This document shows, piece by piece, positions 16,267 to 23,301 of a stretch of DNA of 32,594 nt. The position numbers and the translations under genes are program-made. This DNA comes from Chloroflexota bacterium (GTDB taxonomy: Bacteria > Chloroflexota > Limnocylindria > Limnocylindrales > CSP1-4), in contig JACPOS010000029.1 of assembly GCA_016191395.1 (NCBI GenBank), positions 1-32,594 of the forward strand, read 5' to 3'. Each line of letters begins with the position of its first letter. Positions within the stretch are counted from its first letter, which is position 1. The notes under the pieces were generated by a model. It was given only the letters and a program-made list of their open reading frames with translations, did no database searches and was not told where the DNA came from.

Positions 16267-18855
16267 GTGCCACAGGTCTTCGAGACCCAGCTCGGTGGTC
16301 GAACCCTGACCATCGAAACCGGCCGTCTTGCCCGTCTCGCCGGCGGCGCGGTCACCGTCCGCTACGGCGACACCATGGTCCTCGGTACCGCGAACCGGTC
16401 CGAGCCCCGCCCCGGGCTGGACTTCTTCCCGCTCACGGTGGACTTCGAGGAGCGGATGTACGCCGCGGGCAAGATCCCGGGCGGCTTCATCAAGCGCGAG
16501 TCACGCCCGTCGGAGAACGCGATCCTGGCCGCACGCCAGACGGACCGCCCGATCCGACCCCTCTTTCCCGAGGGCTACAAGGACGACATCCAGCTCGTGA
16601 TCACGGTCCTCTCGACCGATCAGGAGAACAACCCGGACGTCCTGGGCACCGTTGCGGCCTCCACGGCCCTGACGCTGAGCGAGATCCCGTTCAACGGCCC
16701 CGTCGGCGCGGTGCGCATCGGCCGGATCGGCGGCGAGTTCGTCGTCAACCCCACCCACACCCAGCTCGGCGAGTCCGAGCTCGACCTGATCGTCGCCGGC
16801 ACGCGCGACGCGATCATGATGGTCGAGGCCGGTGCGAACCTCCTGCCCGAGGACGTGATGGCCGAGGCCATCCTGTTCGGGCATCGCTCGCTCCAGCCCC
16901 TCATCGACATCCAGGACGAGATCCGCAAGGCGCTCGGCAAGCCCAAGCGCATCCCGTACATCGAGCCCTCCACCGGCTCGGTCCTCGAGTTCGCCACGGC
17001 CACCGACGCCAAGCGCGAGCTCGTCGTGGTCGACGTCGAGACGACCGGCACCGATCCCAAGATGTCCGATCTCATCGAGATCGCGGCCGTCAAGATCAAG
17101 GGCACCAAGGTCGTCGACACGTGGTCCACGTTCGTCGACCCCGGGCGCCCCATCGTCGGCAACCAGATGCACGGCATCACCGACAAGGACGTCAAGGGCG
17201 CCCCGACCCCGAAGGCCGCTGCCCAGCAGCTGCTCAAGTTCGTGGGCGACGCCAAGATCGTCGGCCACAGCGTCGGGTTCGACATGGGCTTCATCGAGGA
17301 GGCACTCGGCGACGGGTTCCGCTTCGCCCAGGGCTCGTACCTCGACACGCTCGTGATCGCGCGCGAGGGCTACCCGGGCGCCGAGTCGTACAAGCTCGCC
17401 GACCTGGCGCGCTTCTTCGGTATCGCGCTCGGCCAGAACCACCGCGCACTCCCGGACGCCCAGGCGACCGCGGACCTGCTCCTCTGGTTCGCGAACGACC
17501 TGCCGGGCCGGATCTCCAAGCTCAAGGACGCGATCGGGGCCGCGGTCCGGGCCAAGCGCACCGGTGGTGACACCGACGCGATGCTCGAGGCCGCCCGCCG
17601 CGATGCCCGCGTGAGCAAGAGCCTGTTCAGCCTCATCCAGAAGAAGACCGTTCGCCGGATCGTCATCGACGAGGGCATCCGGATCGACGGGCGAGGCCTG
17701 ACCGACATCCGACCGATCACGGTCGAGGTGGGGCTGGTCCCGCGCGCCCACGGCTCGGGCCTGTTCACCCGCGGTGAGACCCAGGCCCTGACCGTCGCGA
17801 CCCTCGGTGCGTCCTCGGACGTGCAGCGGCTCGACACGATCAGCCCGGAGACCGAGAAGCGCTACCTCCACCACTACAACTTCCCGCCGTACAGCACCGG
17901 CGAGAACAAGCCGATGCGCGGCCCCAGCCGGCGCGACATCGGGCATGGCCACCTGGCGGAGCGGGCGCTCGTGCCCGTCCTGCCGAGCCACGAGGAGTTC
18001 CCGTACGTCATCCGGCTCGTGTCGGAGTGCGTGACCTCCAACGGCTCCACCTCGATGGCCTCCACCTGCGGCTCCACCCTCGCCCTCATGGACGCGGGCG
18101 TGCCGATCAAGGCGCCGGTTGCCGGCGCGGCGATGGGCCTGATCACGGAGCCCGATGGCACCTTCGTCGTCCTGACCGACATCCTCGGCAAGGAAGACGC
18201 GATCGGTGACATGGACTTCAAGGTCACCGGCACCCGCACGGGCGTTACGGCCCTGCAGATGGACATCAAGGTCCAGGGGATCAGCGAGGCGATCATCCGC
18301 GAGGGGCTCAAGCAGGCGCTCGTCGCCCGCCTGACGATCCTCGACAAGATGGCCGAGGTCCTCCCCGAGGCCCGCGAGGCCATGAGCGACTTCGCCCCCC
18401 GGATCACGACGATCAAGATCAACCCCGAGAAGATCCGCGAGATCATCGGCAAGGGTGGATCCATGATCCGCAAGATCCAGGAGGAGACCGGCACCGAGAT
18501 CAACGTCGAGGACGACGGCTCCGTCGAGATCGCCGCGGTGAGCGGCGAGAACGCACGGAAGGCGATCCAGTGGATCGAGAGCCTGACCCGCGACGTCGAG
18601 GTCGGCGCCCTGTACCTGGGCAAGGTCACCCGGATCATGGGCTTCGGCGCCTTCGTCGAGATCCTCCCGGGCAAGGAGGGCCTCGTCCGCATCGGCGAGC
18701 TCGCCGACTACCACGTGCCCACCGTCGAGGACGTCGTGTCCGTCGGCGACGAGGTGATGGTCGTCGTGATCGAGGTCGATCGCCAGGGCCGCATCAACCT
18801 CTCCCGCAAGGCGGCCATGCAGCGCCACCTTGCGAAGGAGCCGGTCGAGGCGTAA
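16267..18855 (+). CDS. pnp: Polynucleotide phosphorylase with inserted DEDDh exonuclease domain
   Basis: PNPase degrades RNA 3'-to-5' by phosphorolysis. The 862-residue protein has RNase PH domain 1 (about 5-235), RNase PH domain 2 (about 463-690, with FPPYSTGENKPMRGPSRRDIG, SNGSTSMASTCG and GDMDFKVTGTR), a KH domain (about 712-770, IREIIGKGGSMIRKI) and S1 (about 780-850). Usual length is about 700. The excess is one insertion at about 248-415 in the helical linker: a complete DnaQ-like DEDDh exonuclease with VVVDVETTG (Asp256, Glu258), GHSVGFD (Asp339) and NHRALPDAQAT (His392, Asp397). The frame is unbroken and codon use matches the flanks. The GTG start at 16267 has AGGAGG 11 bases upstream. 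Seen: both active sites intact. Inferred: combined phosphorolytic and hydrolytic decay. Confidence 0.95.
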   Translation: MPQVFETQLGGRTLTIETGRLARLAGGAVTVRYGDTMVLGTANRSEPRPGLDFFPLTVDFEERMYAAGKIPGGFIKRESRPSENAILAARQTDRPIRPLFPEGYKDDIQLVITVLSTDQENNPDVLGTVAASTALTLSEIPFNGPVGAVRIGRIGGEFVVNPTHTQLGESELDLIVAGTRDAIMMVEAGANLLPEDVMAEAILFGHRSLQPLIDIQDEIRKALGKPKRIPYIEPSTGSVLEFATATDAKRELVVVDVETTGTDPKMSDLIEIAAVKIKGTKVVDTWSTFVDPGRPIVGNQMHGITDKDVKGAPTPKAAAQQLLKFVGDAKIVGHSVGFDMGFIEEALGDGFRFAQGSYLDTLVIAREGYPGAESYKLADLARFFGIALGQNHRALPDAQATADLLLWFANDLPGRISKLKDAIGAAVRAKRTGGDTDAMLEAARRDARVSKSLFSLIQKKTVRRIVIDEGIRIDGRGLTDIRPITVEVGLVPRAHGSGLFTRGETQALTVATLGASSDVQRLDTISPETEKRYLHHYNFPPYSTGENKPMRGPSRRDIGHGHLAERALVPVLPSHEEFPYVIRLVSECVTSNGSTSMASTCGSTLALMDAGVPIKAPVAGAAMGLITEPDGTFVVLTDILGKEDAIGDMDFKVTGTRTGVTALQMDIKVQGISEAIIREGLKQALVARLTILDKMAEVLPEAREAMSDFAPRITTIKINPEKIREIIGKGGSMIRKIQEETGTEINVEDDGSVEIAAVSGENARKAIQWIESLTRDVEVGALYLGKVTRIMGFGAFVEILPGKEGLVRIGELADYHVPTVEDVVSVGDEVMVVVIEVDRQGRINLSRKAAMQRHLAKEPVEA

Positions 18856-18861
18856 CCGTCC

Positions 18862-18878
18862 CGGCGCTCTCGGCGCCG
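18862..18878 (+). repeat. Small hairpin after pnp stop
   Basis: CGGCGC and GCGCCG pair around a TCTCG loop, seven bases after the pnp stop codon and 16 bases before the main terminator stem. It may protect the 3' end or add to termination. Confidence 0.35.
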
Positions 18879-18894
18879 TCCAATCGCAACCGAC

Positions 18895-18921
18895 GAAGAC
18901 CCCGGCCCCGCCGGGGTCTTC
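18895..18921 (+). terminator. Strong terminator of the rpsO-pnp operon
   Basis: A perfect 12-bp stem, GAAGACCCCGGC paired with GCCGGGGTCTTC, encloses a CCC loop. Only a weak T-containing tail (TGATT) follows, as is common in GC-rich genomes. Its core and tail are shared with the stem at 19676-19705. Confidence 0.8.
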
Positions 18922-19082
18922 TGATTCCAGGTGGGTGTTGCGCAGCGGGTCCCGCGCAGAAATGAGGAGTGCCCTAAGGACCTTCCCGATGGCGCGGGCG
19001 CTCCCCGGATCGAGAGTGCGTTCACTCCCCACAAGGGGCGTGACGCCGGCAACCCGCCGGCCGAGCTGCGAGGAATGAGGCG

Positions 19083-19655
19083 ATGTTGTTCGGTGGGACA
19101 GGTCGGATTGGCAGACGAATCGTCGGCGTGTTGGTCGCTGCGGCAATCCTCTCGGCAGTGGTTCCGTCGACGTTCGCGGCGGCGGGCAACGGGGCGATCG
19201 TCGTCCGTGGCATCCAGGGCGAATACGGCTCGTGCGGAGACAACGATGGCTACGCCATGACGGGCGCGCTCGTCGGCTGCTGGTGGGTCGATACGTTCGA
19301 CGTGAAGCCAATGCCCGTCCAGGGGACGATGCTCGCGACGGGCGTCGAGCATTTCATCGGCTGCCTGGGCAATGTCTGTGGCACGTTCTACACGACGTAC
19401 AGCTACACGGCGCGCTTCGACGGCGCGACCGAGCTGCACGGTCGATGCCATCACCCGATCGTCGGCGGCACCGAGGGCTTCGCCGGCGCCAGCGGTGAGC
19501 TCAGCTTCACGGACGTCGTCGATGCGACGCCCGTCTACTACCCGTACTGGGGGAACATCCGGCTGGACGGAGGCGCCGCATCGACGACGCTCACGTCCTC
19601 TCTGTCATCGAGTCGGACCTCGTCGGCGAAGCAGGCTGCGACCGCTCCCTGCTAG
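19083..19655 (+). CDS. Secreted protein of unknown function
   Basis: This 190-residue protein starts with a clear signal peptide: Arg8, Arg11 and Arg12, a hydrophobic run at 13-27, and TFA-AA around residue 32 as a likely Sec cleavage site. The mature part has several cysteines (SCGD, VGCWW, IGCLGNVCG, GRCHH) that could form disulfides, and a segment GGTEGFAGASGELSFTD that resembles the strand-turn of small beta-barrel proteins of the DUF3224/allene-oxide-cyclase-like type; that likeness is weak. The ATG at 19083 has only a weak upstream GAGG. Early codons (TTG, ACA, ATT, AGA) are less GC-rich than in neighbours. It stands alone between two matching terminators, so it may have been acquired. 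Confidence 0.75.
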   Translation: MLFGGTGRIGRRIVGVLVAAAILSAVVPSTFAAAGNGAIVVRGIQGEYGSCGDNDGYAMTGALVGCWWVDTFDVKPMPVQGTMLATGVEHFIGCLGNVCGTFYTTYSYTARFDGATELHGRCHHPIVGGTEGFAGASGELSFTDVVDATPVYYPYWGNIRLDGGAASTTLTSSLSSSRTSSAKQAATAPC

Positions 19656-19675
19656 TCACTTCGCTCGCACGCAGC

Positions 19676-19705
19676 GGAGACCCCGGCCAGCGTGCCGGGG
19701 TCTCC
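19676..19705 (+). terminator. Terminator of the secreted-protein gene
   Basis: A perfect 12-bp stem, GGAGACCCCGGC paired with GCCGGGGTCTCC, has a six-base loop (CAGCGT). Stem core and the following CGATTCC closely match the terminator after pnp, suggesting that one copy was duplicated. Confidence 0.75.
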
Positions 19706-19719
19706 CGATTCCCCTCGGC

Positions 19720-19725
19720 TATACT
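19720..19725 (+). promoter_or_regulatory. Candidate -10 element for asd
   Basis: TATACT lies 15 bases after the terminator stem and 59 bases before asd. A clear -35 is not visible because that position falls in the terminator. The hexamer is identical to the one before nusA, which supports it. Confidence 0.4.
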
Positions 19726-19764
19726 CCCGAGCGTGCCCGCGTGATCTTCAGACCCTGCGGAGCC

Positions 19765-19788
19765 ATGCGCGGAGCCGTTTCCGGATGA
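19765..19788 (+). CDS. Possible seven-residue leader ORF overlapping asd start
   Basis: ATG at 19765 encodes MRGAVSG and stops at a TGA (19786-19788) that overlaps the asd ATG. A ribosome translating it would be delivered to the asd start. No strong ribosome site precedes it, and chance is a real alternative. It contains none of the amino acids expected for a classic Lys/Thr/Met attenuator peptide. Confidence 0.2.
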   Translation: MRGAVSG

Positions 19789-20852
19789 ACCCCTCGACCC
19801 CCCTGACCGTTGCCGTTGTCGGCGCCACCGGCGTCGTCGGTCGCACGATGATCCAGGTGCTGGGCGAGCGCGGGTTCCCGGTGGGGGAGCTTCGACTCCT
19901 GGCGTCGGGCCGATCGGCCGGGCGGACGGTCCAGGTCGAGGGCCGGTCGATCGAGATCCGCGAGGCCGTGGGCGAGGCGTTCGATGGCGTGGACATCGCC
20001 CTGTTCAGCGCCGGCGCGGATATCTCGCGCGACCTCGCGCCCCAGGCGGCAGCTCGCGGCGCCACGGTCATTGACAACTCGAACGCCTGGAGGATGGAGC
20101 CAGCGATCCCGCTCGTCGTGAGCCAGGTGAACCCGGACGACATGGAGGCCCACGAAGGCATCATCGCCAACCCGAACTGCTCCACGATGCAGCTCGTGCC
20201 GGTCCTGATGGCGCTCCGGGACACGGTCGGGCTGGAGCGGGTGGTCGTCGACACGTACCAGTCCGTCTCCGGCACGGGCGCCGAGGCGATCGCCGAGCTG
20301 GAGGGCCAGATCCGCGCCCACGTGGCCGGCGAGCCCAAGGCCGCCACGGTCTACCCGCACCCCATCGCCTTCAACGCGCTGCCCGAGATCGACACCTTCC
20401 TCGAGAACGGCTACACGAAGGAGGAGTGGAAGGTCGTCACGGAGTGCCGCAAGATCCTCCACCTGCCGGAGCTCCGGATCTCGTGCACCGCGGTCCGCGT
20501 GCCCGTGTTCGTGAGCCACTCCGAGGCGGTCCACGTCGAGACCCGCGACCCGATCACCCCGGAGCGGGCGCGCCGGCTGTTCGCCGAGGTCGACGGTGTG
20601 GTGGTCCAGGACGACCCGGGATCGCACTCGTACCCGCTCGCGAGCGAGGCGGCGGGCCGCGACGAGGTTTTCGTGGGGCGCGTCCGCCAGGACCCGTCGA
20701 TCCCGGGCGGTCGCGGGCTTGCCCTCTGGGTGGTCTCCGACAACCTGCGCAAGGGCGCGGCGACGAATGCCGTGGAGCTCGCGGAGATCCTGGTCCGGCG
20801 CGGCTGGGTGCAGGCCCGGGCCCGCCGGGCGCGCGTCGAGGCGCCCGCGTGA
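19785..20852 (+). CDS. asd: Aspartate-semialdehyde dehydrogenase
   Basis: Asd reduces aspartyl phosphate to aspartate semialdehyde with NADPH, the branch point to lysine/diaminopimelate, threonine and methionine. The 355-residue protein has the nucleotide-binding VAVVGATGVVGRTMIQVL, DNSNAWRM, the active-site Cys132 in NPNCSTMQL and the catalytic His245 region VPVFVSHSEAVHVE. The start ATG at 19785 fits the family N-terminus and has GGAG 10 bases upstream. Its stop overlaps udg as GTGA. Diaminopimelate supply links it to the cell-wall genes downstream. Confidence 0.96.
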   Translation: MNPSTPLTVAVVGATGVVGRTMIQVLGERGFPVGELRLLASGRSAGRTVQVEGRSIEIREAVGEAFDGVDIALFSAGADISRDLAPQAAARGATVIDNSNAWRMEPAIPLVVSQVNPDDMEAHEGIIANPNCSTMQLVPVLMALRDTVGLERVVVDTYQSVSGTGAEAIAELEGQIRAHVAGEPKAATVYPHPIAFNALPEIDTFLENGYTKEEWKVVTECRKILHLPELRISCTAVRVPVFVSHSEAVHVETRDPITPERARRLFAEVDGVVVQDDPGSHSYPLASEAAGRDEVFVGRVRQDPSIPGGRGLALWVVSDNLRKGAATNAVELAEILVRRGWVQARARRARVEAPA

Positions 20853-21592
20853 CGTTGGCCGGCATCCCGACGAACGAAGCGGCCGGGAACGCCGACGCGC
20901 GCCGCGCCGCCCTGGAGCAGATCGCGACCGAGGTCCGTGCGTGCACCCGCTGCCGGCTCGCCCAGACGAGGACGCATGCCGTCCCGGGCGAGGGCAATCC
21001 GGACACGGAGGTCGTGTTCGTCGGCGAGGGTCCCGGCCAGACCGAGGATCAGCAGGGCCGGCCGTTCGTGGGTCGCGCCGGCGACCTCCTCGTCAAGCTC
21101 ATCTCCACCCTGGGCTGGCGGCGCAACGAGGTCTTCATCACCAACATCGTGAAGTGTCGGCCGCCGGGCAACCGCGACCCGGAGCCGGACGAGATCGCAG
21201 CTTGCGTGCCGTATCTCCGGCGACAGCTCGAGGTGCTCGACCCCGCCGTCGTCGTGACCCTGGGCCGCTTCTCGATGGCGCACTTCCGTCCCGGCGAGCG
21301 GATCACCCAGATCCACGGGACCGCGGTCACGGCGCCGCCCGAGACGGGCGCACGCGACGCGCTCGCCTACGCGCTCTACCACCCGGCGGCCGCACTCCGG
21401 AGCACCGAGGTGGAGCGGCAGAGCTACGACGACATCGCCGGCCTGCCCCGCGTCCTCCGCGAGGCGCGCTCCCGGCGCACGGGCGTGGGCGCTGGAGCGA
21501 GCCCCGCGCCGCTCCCCGCGACCGACCCCGATCCTGACACTATCGACGAACCCGGCGACGACGCGCCGACCCTGTTCCAAGCGGAGGCCTGA
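20849..21592 (+). CDS. udg: Uracil-DNA glycosylase, iron-sulfur family 4
   Basis: Family 4 UDGs remove uracil from DNA at the start of base-excision repair and carry a 4Fe-4S cluster. The four cluster cysteines are visible: Cys32 and Cys35 (CTRCRL), Cys103 (VKCRPPGNRDP) and Cys119, spaced as in the family. Motif 1 reads VGEGPGQTEDQQGRPFVGRAG and the later active-site motif reads YHPAAALRS. Of the 247 residues, the last 45 or so are an Ala/Pro/Asp-rich tail beyond the family core. The GTG start is coupled to asd and the stop to rnj through TGATG. Confidence 0.94.
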   Translation: MTLAGIPTNEAAGNADARRAALEQIATEVRACTRCRLAQTRTHAVPGEGNPDTEVVFVGEGPGQTEDQQGRPFVGRAGDLLVKLISTLGWRRNEVFITNIVKCRPPGNRDPEPDEIAACVPYLRRQLEVLDPAVVVTLGRFSMAHFRPGERITQIHGTAVTAPPETGARDALAYALYHPAAALRSTEVERQSYDDIAGLPRVLREARSRRTGVGAGASPAPLPATDPDPDTIDEPGDDAPTLFQAEA

Positions 21593-23301
21593 TGCCCAAG
21601 CGAACACCTGCCGCCAGCGCGCGGACTGCCGCCGCCGATCCCGGCGACACGCCGCTCAGGATCATCCCGCTCGGCGGCGTGGGCGAGATCGGCAAGAACA
21701 TGTACGTGATCGAGTACGGCGACGACATCGTCGTGATCGACTGCGGGCTGATGTTCCCGGACGAGGAGATGTTCGGCATCGACCTCGTCATCCCGGACGT
21801 CACGTACCTGCGCGAGCGCAAGGCCAACGTCAAGGCGTTCCTGATCACCCACGCCCACGAGGACCACGTCGGCGGCCTGCCGTACATCCTGCCCATGTTC
21901 CCGGGCGTGCCGGTGTATGCCTCCACCCTCGCCCGCGGCCTTCTGGGCATCAAGGTCAAGGAGCACAAGCTCCACTCCAACCCGCTGCTGCCGCTGGATC
22001 CCGGCGACGAGCTCCAGATCGGGCCGTTCACGGCGATCCCGTTCCGCGTGGGCCACTCCATCCCGGACGCGATGGGCATCGCCCTCCGCACGCCGGTGGG
22101 CACGATCGTCCACACGGGCGACTTCAAGTTCGACCACACCCCGGTGGACGGCAAGCTGTCCGACTTCGCGATCATCGCCAGGCTCGGCGCGGAAGGCGTC
22201 CTCTGCCTCCTGTCGGACTCCACTCGAGCCGAGAGCCCCGGCTACACGCCCTCGGAGCGCACGGTCGGCGAGGCCTTCCGCGAGATCATGGAGCCGCTCG
22301 ACGGCCGGGTGATCGTGGCGACCTTCGCCAGCAACATCGCCCGGATCCAGCAGGTCCTCGACGCGGCCGCAACGTTCAACCGCAAGGTCGCCGTCATCGG
22401 CCGGTCGATGGAGCAGAACTTCCGGATCGCCGCGGACCTGGGCTACCTGAAGTACGGGCCGGACCAGATCGTGCCCAAGGACCGGATCGGCGACGTCCAG
22501 GACGGCAAGATCGTGATCGCCACGACCGGCTCGCAGGGCGAGCCGATGTCCGGCCTGGCCCGTATGGCGAACCGCGACCACCGGTTCGTTGAGATCGAGC
22601 AGGGCGACACGGTGATCCTCAGCGCAAGCCCCATCCCGGGCAACGAGGAGTACGTCTCGCGCACGATCGACAACCTGTTCAAGGCCGGCGCGAACGTGAT
22701 CTATCACGCCATCCGGCACGCGCACGTCTCCGGCCACGCCAGCCAGGAAGAGCTCAAGTTGATGCTCAACCTGGTCCGGCCGAAGTACTTCATCCCGATG
22801 CACGGCGAGTTCCGGATGCAGGTCCACCACGGCCGCCTCGCGGTCGACACGGGCGTCGCGCCGGAGAACGTGTTCATCATCGAGAACGGCATGCCCATCG
22901 AGTTCTGGGCGGACGGCTCCGCGCGTCGCGGCACCGCCGTGCCGGCCGGCTACGTGTACGTGGACGGCCTGTCCGTCGGCGACGTGGGCGAGGTCGTGCT
23001 CCGCGACCGTCGCGCGCTCGCGAACGACGGCATGTTCATGATCGTGGTCACGGTGGACAAGCAGACCGGCGCCGTGCTCGGCAAGCCGGAGATCATCACC
23101 CGCGGCTTCGTCCACGGCAACGAGGAGGACCCCATCATCGAGGAGGCGATCCGTCGCGTCATGGACTCCGTCGCCAACCCCGGGGACCACATCAGCGAGA
23201 TCGCGCTGCTGAAGAGCCAGATGAAGGACGGCGTGTCGCGCTTCCTGTTCGAGAAGACGAAGCGCCGCCCCATGGTCTTCCCGGTCGTGGTGGAGGTCTA
23301 G
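21592..23301 (+). CDS. rnj: Ribonuclease J
   Basis: RNase J is a metallo-beta-lactamase/beta-CASP nuclease with 5'-to-3' exonuclease and endonuclease activity in mRNA decay and rRNA maturation. The zinc motif HAHEDH is at 87-92 and a further metal-ligand segment is HTGDFKFDHTP. The beta-CASP segment includes SDSTRAESPGYTPSE, TFASNIARIQQV and GHASQEELKLML, and the RPKYFIPMHGEFR segment is conserved. The length of 569 aa includes the C-terminal dimerisation domain. GGAGG precedes the ATG by 4 bases. Adjacent rnj-ftsK is common in monoderm bacteria. Confidence 0.96.
   Translation: MPKRTPAASARTAAADPGDTPLRIIPLGGVGEIGKNMYVIEYGDDIVVIDCGLMFPDEEMFGIDLVIPDVTYLRERKANVKAFLITHAHEDHVGGLPYILPMFPGVPVYASTLARGLLGIKVKEHKLHSNPLLPLDPGDELQIGPFTAIPFRVGHSIPDAMGIALRTPVGTIVHTGDFKFDHTPVDGKLSDFAIIARLGAEGVLCLLSDSTRAESPGYTPSERTVGEAFREIMEPLDGRVIVATFASNIARIQQVLDAAATFNRKVAVIGRSMEQNFRIAADLGYLKYGPDQIVPKDRIGDVQDGKIVIATTGSQGEPMSGLARMANRDHRFVEIEQGDTVILSASPIPGNEEYVSRTIDNLFKAGANVIYHAIRHAHVSGHASQEELKLMLNLVRPKYFIPMHGEFRMQVHHGRLAVDTGVAPENVFIIENGMPIEFWADGSARRGTAVPAGYVYVDGLSVGDVGEVVLRDRRALANDGMFMIVVTVDKQTGAVLGKPEIITRGFVHGNEEDPIIEEAIRRVMDSVANPGDHISEIALLKSQMKDGVSRFLFEKTKRRPMVFPVVVEV

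Noticed and set aside
17008-17511. Possibility that the exonuclease segment in pnp is a separate gene or an intein-like insertion
   Set aside because: The frame is continuous, with no start, ribosome site or splice-type motifs at its edges, and DEDDh residues rather than homing-endonuclease motifs are present.
16501-19311. Minus-strand open frame of over 900 codons opposite pnp
   Set aside because: It mirrors the pnp codons, shows no domain and spans both pnp and the terminator; it is a composition artefact.
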